This document shows positions 1 through 11,158 of a stretch of DNA of 64,000 nt, piece after piece. The stretch covers positions 124,001 to 188,000 of the forward strand of contig CAXHWN010002454.1 of the NCBI GenBank assembly GCA_964020975.1, given 5' to 3'. The position numbers and the translations under genes were made by a program. Below the pieces are notes generated by a model. That model was given only the letters and a program-made list of their open reading frames with translations, was not told the DNA's origin and did not search any database. Each line of letters begins with the position of its first letter. Position 1 is the stretch's first letter. This DNA comes from Hermodice carunculata (taxonomy: Eukaryota > Annelida > Polychaeta > Eunicida > Amphinomidae).

Positions 1-586
1 AGATGAGCAACGCCTTAGTTGCTTTTACATGTAGCGCCATTCAGACTATAAGGATGAATTATACATGCACACACAAAACTGACCAATGATTGTGCCAAAG
101 GCAAAACGTCCGGCCCAAATAGAAGTATTTGAAAAGCCTCAAATACGGGTGCATTTACACCGCCTGTCATATCTTCACTACAATTTAGAAAACAAATATT
201 TATCACGAAGTCGCCTCCAGTATAGACAATGTATGTCGAGTTGCACAATGCATGACACAGCGGTATTCAGTCGGCATGCCCTTTGCGTGATAAATTTTGG
301 ACAGGTCAAAGCGAAGTGTTAAATCTTCAGGAGGTAGCACCACATATAAGCTAGCGTAAAAAGAGCATTTACATTGTAAAAACAGCCGCTTGGTTCGGAC
401 TGACCAAGGCGTTGACTTAGGATCAGCCTGTTTACTAAGTGCACGGGGATAATTATCATCTAGCCAGGGTCCGTCCTCAGCTTCACATGTGATCTGAACA
501 GGCTGTGCAAGGACCCTAATGGTTGTTGCGCCGGTAACTGGACGTCACTGCCTTTGCCCCTCCTGTGCGGTCTGCTAAGTAACGAC
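1..586. other. No gene recognised
   Basis: Mixed-composition DNA. The short open frames on both strands have no domain I recognise and no convincing splice boundaries. I see no repeat or RNA gene here. Confidence 0.4.
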
Positions 587-591
587 CATTG

Positions 592-800
<209 letters not shown>

Positions 801-902
801 TTTATATATGTAACTCAATGTTAAAGGCAAAGTGGATTACAAAAAGTATTTTGTGCGCAAGGCACAAAAGTATTTACGCAGCACCTCACTTGTGCATAAT
901 AG

Positions 903-1151
903 GCTGTCCCTATTATTCGGCTAGCATTTGTCTCACTGCGAGGGTCGAGTCGATTTATCGTGTCCACTTTCTCATTTGCAAAAGCGGCCCAACAATCACA
1001 GGCGTGAGTGCTATCACGCTTCGCGCGCTTTTGTAGCGTAACTGAGCGATTGTCTTCATCCTTTTCCAGGAAATCGGGCAGTGAAGAAGTGTTTGACCAG
1101 CTGGAAGTATTTTTCTCGCATAGTTTTAAGCAAGAGACTCCCATTGTAGTG
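903..1151 (+). CDS. Candidate host gene fragment: two exons with a 66-bp intron
   Basis: I do not recognise the product. Two open segments, 903-1003 and 1070-1151, are separated by 66 bases that begin GTGAGT and end in a strong pyrimidine tract, CTTCATCCTTTTCCAG, with a branch-like TAACTGA before it. The phases agree: the first segment ends with two bases of a codon and the second supplies one. The first encodes 33 residues rich in S, F and A (for example FIVSTFSFAKAAQQSQ). The second encodes 27 residues including SEEVFDQLEVFFSHSFKQE. It is followed by a possible donor GTAAAT at 1152, and an acceptor-like ATAATAG lies at 896-902. Amino-acid composition and phase support coding, but chance agreement of splice signals is possible and no further exon could be joined with confidence. 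Confidence 0.33.
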
Positions 1152-2579
1152 GTAAATCACAAATAATTGAATTTCACAAGTGGACATTTTGTAAACAGCT
1201 TTTATAAAATTGTCGTGGGGTTCCCAATCCTTCACTGATCTTAAACATCCACGCAAAGAACTTGGTTAAGTTTTTGAGTGAGTGAGCTGTGCATGCATAA
1301 AATAAATTGATAAAAGTGAACCACTTTCCAAGGAAGGGGTGTGACAGCATAATCCTTAACTGTGAAATCACTCCTTAAATCTTGTGATGTCATGGCCATA
1401 TCCTGTCAATCGCATTGCTGAGTCACTGAGCCCCTTTGAAGTCCTTTCTCTTGCCTTTCTTGCCTGTGTTGTTGATAAGCCCAAACTAATTATCTCAGGC
1501 GGAAACTCCAGCAACACAATGGTAGGCTATCTTTCAGTCGAAGAAATAATGACAGTAGCTTTGCATTTAATTACAGACGTGTAATGCCAATTTACCACTC
1601 GATGACAATAAGTAATCATTAATGCTTTGCAGGAAGCATAGCTAATATAGCTGCAATCAAAATCTTTTTCAAAGATACATTTTAATAGAATTGTAATCAA
1701 AATTACTTGCAGTAGTCATATATGTTCTGCTGAATTAGTAACTTTAGTTTAACACGAAATACCCAAATGTGTTTTGTTTTCTTTCCTTACCACTTAAAGG
1801 TTAAGATTAACAGCTGTTTAAATGTACATGTACATCATCAAACATTCAATTTTCAAGATTACATCCATTATTTGAAATGGGCATATCTTAAATACCATAA
1901 ACAATAAGGGAACATACAAAACGGAAAATATCTAAGTCAGTTATTTGGCACCAAAAGTACTGCCTAGAGTCCGGTATGTCAACAAGTCATTTGTGGAGGA
2001 GCATGCACTCCTGTCTTTAGCTATTGGAAAGCGTATTTTCGCGAAGTTTGTTTGTAAACAAACTAATTAAATGATGCTTTTAGCTGAAATGACCGATGAT
2101 TGGACACTCACACGCTTTGAGAACAACAGCGATCTGACGTGCACGAGCTGTGACAATAACACTGCCCCCCCCCAAAAAAAATCTGAAAGCAACATACCTC
2201 TCGGGCAACATGTTGGACGGAAGAGTTTTTATTGAAAGTAAAGAAAATCTGCAAACGATCGATGTTTAAAGTACGTTCCGCAAAAGTCAACCTCAATATG
2301 TGCAAGTTTTTCTGAAACTTCTTTAAATGCTGACTCTTGATCACCATGATACATTGGGGTTGGCTGCGGAAAGTGCTTCTCATTGTAACTTGTCACAAAA
2401 ATAATGCTGCAAAAAAAATGAAATTTTGCTTTTATGAAAACATCGATTTAATTCTTAATTCCAAGCACTCACAAGCAGCATTTTGCTCAGCGCTAAATAT
2501 TTGAGTTGACATTTATAACACATTTTTTTATTATATAGATTTATTTTTGAAACAAGATCCAAAGGCAAATTTGATGGTC
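1152..2579. other. No gene firmly supported; one coding-like frame
   Basis: AT-rich DNA. A plus-strand frame at 1384-1584 has a rather protein-like composition (contains LSPFEVLSLAFLACVVDKPK) and lies about 230 bases after the candidate exon at 1070-1151, but I find no clean acceptor and donor pair for it. A C-rich/A-rich junction lies near 2166-2180. Confidence 0.3.
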
Positions 2580-2660
2580 AAGAAGAAAGAAAGATATCTA
2601 TAAAGAAAGCAAAAAACTCAACAAAAACAGAGTGTCTGTGTTGGCACACAGACATAATAA
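2580..2660 (+). repeat. Hairpin end of composite GAAA/hairpin repeat family (copy 1)
   Basis: A purine-rich GAAAGAAAG stretch leads to a perfect 9-bp stem, TGTCTGTGT at 2633-2641 and ACACAGACA at 2646-2654, with a TGGC loop, followed by TAATAA. The same hairpin recurs near 7530, 9780, 25480, 58370, 61060 and 62750. This copy lacks recognisable satellite units upstream. Confidence 0.7.
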
Positions 2661-4375
2661 ATGACCCTTCAAGGGTGAAATTTCTGACACTCACGTTCTC
2701 CAAAAGTGGCTTAATTGCTCCAAGTATGTTTCAATCTTCCATTGAAGTACTGTAGCTTAAACTGCTTGGATATTTAAATTTTTGTCCGTGAGCTTTTCCT
2801 CTTAAATATGCCTCTAAACTTGTCCAGAAAATTCAAATTTTGTGGCATTGGCTATTGATGGCGAAAAATTTCCGCGAGGGGGATCCCCCCCCCCCCCACC
2901 CCCTACCAGTGACTTCCCACGTCAATGCTGCCAGGTTCAACGTCACCAAGTAAAAAGTACAAGCTATCCCCCGCCCAGGCCAACCTGGTTTTGGTCCTAA
3001 CTTGGGAATCGGTTTGGCACGCCAAGTAAAGCTCAAACTGTCTCAGACTTAACATAAAGGCTGAAGCAACCCCAGTAACAGTTGGGACCATTATACGAAA
3101 CATTAAGCGTCAATTTAGAAGCATGTTCCGAAGCAAATGGACCAAGTCCCTTGTGAAGCCAGTTCCAAAGAGAGCGAATGGCATCGTGCCTAAAACATGA
3201 CCTTTCGATTGAGGACACTAATTCAATCAGATTGGAATTCACACAGAATTGGCACAAAAGTTCTCGTTTTACTTTGGCAGTCCAAAATTTAATACATATG
3301 ATATCAGGAACATAGTCACCTAGCGCGCCAGAAGTAGTGGTTTGGGGTCAAAAGCAAAAGGTCTTACACGACAACATACTTAGAGAAACTTTGAAATCAT
3401 TGGTTTATATTGGAAAACACCCAATCGACGCTCGAGTCTTAAAAAATGTATCACGTTTATGTGACGAGTAAATGAGAGTAGGAGTCAGTCAGGGATCTGC
3501 CACACCTGGCACTAGGAGCGCAGAAGAATAAAGATCCCAGGTACCTACTCCATTGTCCGTCTCCGTGTTTCGAAGTCCTGTCAACATACAACTGGTCACC
3601 AACAGCAGTTGGAAAACACTTTAAAGAGGACTCCACTGTGACCTTGTATAGGCCTTGTGCCTTGGTAAATATTTTACGGTATTTCTACTCATATTGTTAA
3701 GTCTGGTGGAGTACTAGCAGTCACAAGTTAATCAACATTGTTTAGAATCATATACTTTAGTCTTTATCTGCATGTCAATGGCCACTAGTAATAACTGGTC
3801 TACCCCGGGGTAGTCTACACGATGATGAAGGTATTTATTAGCTTGCCTTTCCATTGTTAAAGCTGTTAGATGACTTTTTACAACCTCTGTATGGCACATA
3901 GGTTTATATGTTACTAGTATCTCTTGTAGTCGAGGGAGAAAGCGCACACGGTGATTGGTCTGTTTAGCAGGCAACCACAGATCACCCAAAAGTGAAAATC
4001 TTTATCACAGGTCACATGGCTTTCAGTCACGCATGATCACATCACATGGAATAAAGGAAAAGGAAAGCTGATCACCAGTCACACCAAAACTTTCATCTGC
4101 GTCAGCAATTAGGGACCTCATGGGGTTTTGGCAAAAACCCCATGAGGTCAAACATACATGGTCACTCCTTGGAAAACAAAAACTAGTCTTTTCTTCCTCC
4201 ATGGTCACCTACAAATACCCCTCTACCTATAACATGGGGCTTGTCGACAATACGTTGCGTTTATATATATATTGATGCCTCAATCATACCCACAAGTACA
4301 CTTCCACTAAATTAGGGAAAACCTTCCTGTTCGAGCTATGTTGCATTATAACCAAAGTACTGACTGCTGCGTACG
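2661..4375. other. No gene recognised; C-rich tract and one hairpin
   Basis: No frame with a recognisable domain. A C-rich run lies near 2885-2905, and a short perfect inverted repeat at 4114-4149 is listed separately. The rest appears unique and non-coding. Confidence 0.4.
4114..4149. repeat. Perfect 16-bp inverted repeat (hairpin)
   Basis: Arms 4114-4129 and 4134-4149 are exact reverse complements (GACCTCATGGGGTTTT and its complement) around a GGCA loop. No T-tract, repeat family or gene next to it gives it an obvious role. Confidence 0.85.
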
Positions 4376-4535
<160 letters not shown>

Positions 4536-6120
4536 TGTTGACTGCAAGGCAAGGATCTTGGCTGCAACGGGCGGTAAACATTGACGCAGATATTGCTCAC
4601 AGATCACAGACTTCCATCCTAAATCCTCCTGTCAAAGGCACTGTGGCCCAGGTAGTAGTGTATGAAAAGCACTGGCAGAAGCATGGCGGGAGCGCAAAGG
4701 TTATATCATGAGCCCATCATGACATGACCTATATCCAATCCCAAATAATAAATACGACATGCAAGAGATTAACATTTAACCTTGATTTCGCTCAGGGAAA
4801 ACCACCATTCGGCCGTTTGTATGACTTGCTATCGATATTCTTATTTATCTTACCCGTTGGTGCACCTGTGTACATGTTATTAGACTGCCATGCAAGTCAA
4901 AACAGAAGCAAACCTGGACTCGAGTAGATAGTCACGAATTCAGCTTGTTCTGTGCAGCATTATTACCCTTTGAATTGCATCTGCATGTGTCCTATCTCGG
5001 GATTTGCAGTCTGGGCAGTGGTGGACTGCTTTCGGATGCTGGCTTGGTCATTTGGCGTTTTAAAACCTATGCCCCACTGGCGGAAATGTTAACTTACCGC
5101 ATTGCTTTCCCACTTCAGTCAAGGCATGTGACTAAGTACGTTTTGCTGAGTACATCCATGATGCGATCGCGAGGTAAAGAAGTGGGACAAGTGTGTGTAC
5201 AAACGTACGCTAATAAGTGGAGGGTGACCTTCTGTTGAGTGACCCCGAATGGCATACATAATCATTCATGTGCCCCGAGTTTACCTCGCCGCTTGCAAGC
5301 TTCCATCGATCTACCCAGAAATGCATGGCAAAATGAGGTCGCTATGCCCAATGGACATGGGCGTTCGAGATATCATGTCTTTAATCTTATCATTCACTCG
5401 CTGTGTATACTCTACCGATGCAATATTGGTCTTGAGTGCACTGAAGCTCTCAAGATATATTGCTCACAGTTCTAAGTGTGTCACGTGGCACACAGTAAAC
5501 AAAAACAAAACGAGAAGGCTGTAAGGATATAGCCTGCGCTTAACCGACCCACGGACGCTTTAGAAGGGAACAGGATGAACATAAGCGTACATCCCCGCCA
5601 AATTTGAAGCGAATCGGAAAAACAATGAATGATTTGTTAAGAAAATCTTGCAAAATAAATTGTACTTTACAATGAAATACAACTACAGATCGGCTGATGA
5701 ATGACACGCGCCAAAAATCACGATGAAATAAAAAAAAACAACAACAACAAACAAAAAAAACAACAACACAAGCTAGGACAGCAGCGACCCACATATTTTA
5801 GGTAGATCCCGTGGTGAGTATATAGACCCGAGTAGCTCGTGGTTTTGAAAAAGGTAACGAACACAAGCATGTACTTTACATTGAGTCACATCAGTTTTGA
5901 CTGACCTCGATGATTCACGCTCATTTTCATCATCTAAATGTTGATTGAACCAGTACAATTGGTTGTGCAGTCTATGCACACTATTTGGTGTAATGGTATT
6001 GACTGCAGTAAGTGATCGAGAGTTCTAACCTTTGTACTACATGGATTACGGGATACAGCATGTTTTCAGGTATTGTGTTAAGGCCAAATAGCGTACTCCG
6101 TCCATTGCAGAGTTAAATAG
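4536..6120. other. No gene firmly supported
   Basis: One small splice-bounded open segment exists at 5119-5173 on the plus strand (acceptor TTTCCCACTTCAG, donor GAGGTAAAG, 18 codons), but it is too short to call. A-rich CAA repeats lie at 5727-5767. Otherwise I see nothing. Confidence 0.35.
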
Positions 6121-6124
6121 TATT

Positions 6125-6690
6125 GTGTTATCTATAATAATAATCAATTTGTGTTATAGATGGGGAATGAAATTTAATGAAAATAAGTCAAAATTAACAG
6201 TCATTGGTAAACGCTGTAACAGCTGCAAAAAATGGATGTTGGGAAACGGTGCAATAACTGAATGTACAATATACAAATACATAGGGAATACGTTCTCCCA
6301 ATCTCTCTCAGACTCAGCCCATGTCAAAACCTATTTAAAACCTAAAGCTATACGGTTGCGAAGTTATCTTAACAGTCATACTTTAGGCTCATGAAAATGT
6401 TAAAGTGTCATTTTTGGCGATAGCATTTGGCAAAAATGTGATTCTCTCTTGTATTACCCATGGATGTTCAGTTTGGCTTAATGATAGTATGTAAAGTCAA
6501 TCAATTATAAAATCAACCCAATATCCCAAGGCTAAAGCTATTATGCAACCCTCATCATTTTGCAGCGTATCAACAGAAGATCAGCAGTACACAAACAGTA
6601 TATAAGTAGGAAAGATGATTTGCTGCATAGCAAATCAGTGTGTGTATCTTCAAAAACTATTGGCATGGCACTGTACAACTATTCCATAAC
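6125..6690 (+). pseudogene. LINE relic: C-terminal part of reverse transcriptase, left half of a split element
   Basis: The frame from 6125 contains the signature that follows the catalytic FADD box in animal LINE reverse transcriptases: a KFNENKSKLTVIGKR-type segment, then W.LGN and YKYIGNTFSQS. A second frame near 6432-6490 carries VILSCITHGCSVWLND, the conserved segment in which a Tyr/His-Gly precedes Ser-x-x-Trp in these enzymes. These lie in different frames, so the copy is frameshifted and dead. The expected continuation of the protein, the linker and Cys-rich tail, is found about 4.5 kb away at 11159-11906 on the same strand, so I infer one LINE interrupted by the repeat block between them. 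Clade is CR1-like or Nimb/RTE-like; I cannot decide. Confidence 0.72.
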
Positions 6691-7372
6691 ACAGGGGTAG
6701 GAGTTGGAATGGCATCTCTGTCTATTATAGCTTTGAAGATATTCAAGATTTAAAATTTCTAATGGTGCAATTTAGCATAATTTTCATTGCTACAACTTTT
6801 ATTTTTAATTCATTAGGTGTGCAATGGTCAACAAATCCCTAATAGAAGTTGGAATGACATCTCTATCCATTATAGTGTTGAAAATATTTAAGATTGAAAA
6901 TTTCGAACACTGCTTATTAGCATATTTTAAATTGCTACAACTTTGTTTTAGATTCATTACATGCACAATGGTCAACAACCCCCCCCCCCCCGAAGTTGAA
7001 ATGATATCTCTATCTATAATAATTTGAAGATATTCAAATTTTAAAATTTGAAATGCTGTTAATTAGCATAATTTCAATTTATACAACTTTTGCTTTAGAT
7101 TTATTACATGCGCAATGGTCAATAACCCCCTAGTAGAAGTTAAAATGACATCTCTGTCTATAATAGTTTTGAATTTATTAAAGTTTTAAAATTTCTAATG
7201 CTGCTAATTTGCATAATTCAAATTGCTACAATTTTTGTTTTAAATTCATTAGATGCGTAATGGTCAATAACCCCCTGGTAGAAGTTGGAATGACATCTCT
7301 ATCTATCATACTTTTGAAGATATTCAAGATTTAAAAACTCAAATGCCCTAATTTGCATAATCTTAAACGTCG
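6690..7372 (+). repeat. ~144-bp satellite array, four to five units
   Basis: Diverged units of about 143-147 bp recur with markers at about 6702, 6849, 6996, 7139 and 7287. Each contains a motif like GTTGGAATGACATCTCT, then TTGAAGATATTCAAGAT, then TTAGCATAATT, and later CAATGGTCAACAACCCCCT. The same unit occurs in reverse orientation at 10010-10470 and 61320-62010. It ends next to the purine-rich hairpin module at 7440-7546. Confidence 0.85.
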
Positions 7373-7550
7373 TCATTCCTCTGTATAAACGGTCAAACTT
7401 CTTTTATGGAGATACAATGATGCCAAGTTTAGAGTTTCTATATAAAATAGTGTCCGAGAAAAGTGTCGGACAAATTCGCTGGTAAAGAAGAAAGAAAGAA
7501 AGAACTCGAGGAAAAACAGAAAAGTGTGTGTTGACACACACACTTTAATG
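7373..7550 (+). repeat. Composite family copy 2: dyad, (GAAA)n and terminal hairpin
   Basis: After the satellite come a spacer resembling that at 58200-58300, a small dyad TGTCCGA..TCGGACA at about 7451-7472, a GAAAG run, and an 11-bp perfect hairpin, AAAGTGTGTGT at 7521-7531 and ACACACACTTT at 7536-7546 with a TGAC loop. The order of parts matches the copies at 58.2 kb and, reversed, at 9.8, 61.1 and 62.7 kb. Confidence 0.78.
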
Positions 7551-7559
7551 ACAGTAGAT

Positions 7560-8362
7560 TTATGATACACATGCAGTAGACCTAACAGTAGTTATGCAGC
7601 ATATACTGTTCTCATACTGCCAAAGTAAGTGCACATCATGCACACACAGTAAAGAGAAAATGCTATGTCCTGACAGTATAAAAGCAGTAGTATGGCAGTA
7701 TATGTGCAGCATGTTCCAAAAATGCAAATTATTCTCTAGTACTACTGCCATTCAAAATCAGGGGAGCTTCAGCATCAGGCGTGGCAGTATGACTACAGTA
7801 GCAGTTTCTTTGGCAGTATTACTACAGTAAGGGATGGCAGTATCATTGCAGTATACCATGACAGTATGATCGCTGTGTGGAGTAGCAATATGACCACAGT
7901 ATACTGTGACAGTATGCCTGAAGTATGGCTTGGCAGCATAATGGCAATATACTATGGCATCATTACTGCAGTATGAAATAGCAGTAGAATTGTGGTATGG
8001 CTTGGTTGTATTACAGCACAATACTATGGCAGAAGTTGTCCAGTATAGAGAAGCAGTATAATAGCAGTATACCTTGGCAGTATTACTGATGTATGGCATG
8101 GCAGTATAATCACATTATGCCACACCAGTGCAACTTCAGTCTACATTGGCAGTATTATAGCAGTATGAAGCGGTAGTATAACCAGAGTATTTTTTGGCAC
8201 TGTTAGTGGAGTATACCATTGCAGTAAAACCCTGGTATACTGTAACAGTATAACAGCACTATACCGTGGCAGTACAACCACCATACGGAGTGGCAGTATT
8301 ATTGCAGTATGAAATGGCAGTATAAACACAGTCTTCATTGGCTGAATGACTGCCATATGGCA
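7560..8362. repeat. 24-bp minisatellite ladder, 23 units without an indel
   Basis: From 7811 to 8362 I can lay out 23 consecutive units of exactly 24 bases with a consensus close to TGGCAGTATNACNGCAGTAT plus a variable RCCA-like end. Units differ from each other at many positions, yet none has gained or lost a base. The lead-in 7560-7810 holds irregular CAGTA motifs, including one unit with five extra bases. The multiple of three produces octapeptide-periodic frames on the minus strand, but the two longest lie in different frames, so I do not regard it as coding. Confidence 0.9.
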
Positions 8363-9770
8363 GATTATAAGATCTGGTTCTCATAAGAGAACATGACCCG
8401 TATAGTTAGATCTTCATCTCTCCTAGGAAATCCTAGGAATTTCCTAGGAAATGTGTGCAGAAAAATTTCCTACGAGAATTCGGAGCAGATATCCTAGGAA
8501 GTTCCAAGGAAATCTCTGGCTAAAAAAATGAAAAATAAACAGCATGTCTTTGGAACATCTACAGACTTTTTCCAGACATCTTTGGACCAGTTACGGACTT
8601 TTTCCAGGCATCCTGGAAGCAAATCTGTATTTTTCCTGAATATCCTGGGACCATCCACGGACATTTGCCTAGGAAGTGTTCTGTAAACTATAAAAGAATT
8701 ACAAAATTTGCCCTCTACAGAATTTTTTACAGACCATCTCCCTAGACAGCATATTTGCTTTAGAAACGTTCTCTTCTCTTTGGAAGCGGTCCGTAAAATA
8801 TCTGCACCTGGCCAAACAACTTTTGCAGTCTTCGTAATTAATCCATAAAATATTCATAGATAAGGGATTTCTTCAGAATGTCTTTGGAATATGCCTGTAA
8901 AATAGCCAAAGTTGGTGGATTCAGCTTGGAAAAAGTTCCATAGTCTTCATAATTAGTCTCTAAATCCTCCATAAACTGCCTTCCATTGCTTAACATCGAC
9001 TATCAACCATGTGTGGCAATGGTGACCCATGTCTGGCAATGGTAAACCTTGTCCAGCCATGTTGCACCTATTATTATTGTTACATTGATGATGTTGGTCA
9101 TGGTGGTAGGCCTTGTTCATTAGACTTGGTATACCATGGTGGGCCAAGTTTCACCCCAAGGTCTACCATGTTAACGTAGTACAGATCTTGTACCAGTGGA
9201 ACTCTGACTGTGGACTGTGAATTACCAAATAATCCTCGCAAAGTCAGGCATCAACAAAGATACCTGATTTGAAAGTTGCATTTACCACACCACTAGTTCA
9301 AACCAGAATGTGATCACTTTAAATCTGTTTGTTCGTTACAAACACATATTTCTCAGTACATGCATAATAATGGAGGATACAGGCTCATCAGAACTGCCCT
9401 GGTCACCGGCCTACACTTGAACCATTTTTACATGCACATTGACCCAACTGTAAAACCTTCATGGAAATCCATGGATAATCCATGGACTGTCCATGGAAAT
9501 TAAGAATGATGGAGTATTTGGACACTTTTCCACAGTATGTTCCATAGTTTTCCATAGAAAAAGCTGCAAGAGTGGTTCCATGGAAAGTATGGACTTTATT
9601 CAGTAGTCTTCCATTGAGATACCATGGGCCTTCCATGAAAATATTTGATATGGACATCCATGGACGTTTTTGATCACATTCCATAGTAAATTTCTATGCT
9701 TTACTAAAACTGCTCAAATTCCAAGTATATGCTTTTCAGAATATCCCATATCCATGAAGTGACAATATTT
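8363..9770. repeat. Quasi-repeat filler rich in CCTAGG- and CCATGG-type palindromes
   Basis: No gene. 8420-8660 repeats CCTAGGAA- and TTTCCAGACATC-like words without a fixed period, 9000-9060 repeats ATGTCTGGCAATGG-like words, and 9455-9690 repeats TCCATGGA-like words. It looks like successive short-word expansions rather than a clean satellite. It lies between two inward-facing copies of the hairpin module. Confidence 0.6.
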
Positions 9771-10480
9771 ATGTCTGGGAGCGAACCCAGACATTTTGTT
9801 TTTCCAAGAATTATTTCTTTATTTATTTATTTTTCCCTCCCTCCCTCCCTCCCTTTCTTCCTTCCTTTTTTTCTTCTTAACGACCAAATTTTGTTCGGAG
9901 TTTTTCTTGGACACTATTATTCTGAAAACCACCAAACTTGCCATGGTGACTCACCTACCAGGAAAATTGTGCACCTGGTATGGAGTAGTCATGATGTTTA
10001 AAATGATGCAAATTAGGGGCAATTAAAATTTTAGAAGCTTCATATCTTCCAAACTATTGCAGACATATAAACACAAAATTTCAGTCTGCATATATTGGCT
10101 TGTGACACTTGCCAATATGATGGACAGCAAATGAAAGTTTTAGAATTTGAAATTATACTAATCAGGGCTTTGAAAAATTTAAAACTTGAATATCTCCAAA
10201 ACTATTATACACAGAGATGCCAATCCAAGTTCAATTTATATTTTTGTCGCACAGCCGCATCCAAAAAACCATAAACTAAAGTTGTATGGTTTTATTTTAC
10301 GCAAATAAGGTGACTACACAAACTCTAAATCTTGAATAACTTAAAAACTATTATACATAGAGGTACCATTCCGACATCAAATTATAGGTTTGTGATATAA
10401 CCACATCCAATTAACCATGAACCAAAGTTGTAGGCTTTTAATTTATGCAAATTAGGCAGAATACATGCAGTAGCCAGATG
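9771..10480 (-). repeat. Composite family copy 3, reverse orientation
   Basis: A 9-bp hairpin (ATGTCTGGG at 9771-9779, CCCAGACAT at 9786-9794) is followed by a pyrimidine tract (CCCT and CTTC variants), the dyad spacer with TTGTTCGGAG..TTGGAC near 9890, and about three reverse-oriented ~144-bp units to 10480. The order is the exact reverse of the module at 6690-7550, so the two copies face each other. Confidence 0.78.
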
Positions 10481-10489
10481 TCTAGATAT

Positions 10490-11100
10490 ACTAGCTGCCA
10501 ATCTCCTCTATAATTATGTATTTATCATCTGGCAGTAGAATACTGCACACATACTGTCAATCTCTACTGCCATTTATCCACTGGCAGTAATATACTGCAT
10601 TTATACTATCTGTACTGTTATTTGTTCTCTGACAGTATATACAGTATGTATACTGCTAATTTCTACTGCCATTTATCCCTTGGTAGTAGTATACTACATG
10701 AATACTGCCAATCTAAACTGTCATTTATCCCTTGGCAGTAGGGTACTGCATGCCTACTGCCAATGTGGGCTGCCATTTATTCTCTTGCAGTAGTTTAATG
10801 CATGTATACTGCCAATTTCTACTGCCATTTGTTCCCTGGCAGCAGTATACTACATGCGTATTGCCAACCTGTACTGCCATTTGTTCTCTGGCAGTAGTAC
10901 ACTGCATGTATACTGCCAATCGGTACTGCCATTTGACTTCTGGCAGTGGTATACTGAATGCGTACTGTCAATCTATACTGTAATCTGTTCTGTGGCAGTA
11001 TTATACAGCATGCATACTGCCTATATCTACTGCCATTTATGATTGACAGCAGTAGAAGGTGGCAGTATACAAAAAGTAGAATACTGCCAACCATGAAAAT
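10490..11100. repeat. 52-bp tandem array of self-complementary units
   Basis: About ten units; from 10664 on successive TACTGCC starts are 52 bases apart (10664, 10716, 10768, 10820, 10872, 10924, 10976, 11028). Each unit holds TACTGCCA and TGGCAGTA about nine bases apart, so each can fold into an 8-bp hairpin. The motif is related to the 24-bp ladder at 7811-8362. Confidence 0.88.
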
Positions 11101-11158
11101 GGCAGTACGCAGGCAGTAGCATGACAGTATCTACTAGAGTGGAGGTATATACTGCCAA

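Noticed and set aside
2580-2660. Helitron 3' end
   Set aside because: The terminal hairpin looks Helitron-like, but no CTRR follows it in any copy and no TC start or A-T target context was seen.
7758-8356. Octapeptide-repeat protein on the minus strand of the 24-bp ladder
   Set aside because: The two longest frames are in different phases and units vary freely, so the periodicity comes from a 24-bp DNA repeat and not from a conserved protein.
7811-8362. CRISPR array
   Set aside because: Units are contiguous and degenerate with no conserved repeat separated by unique spacers; the setting is animal DNA.
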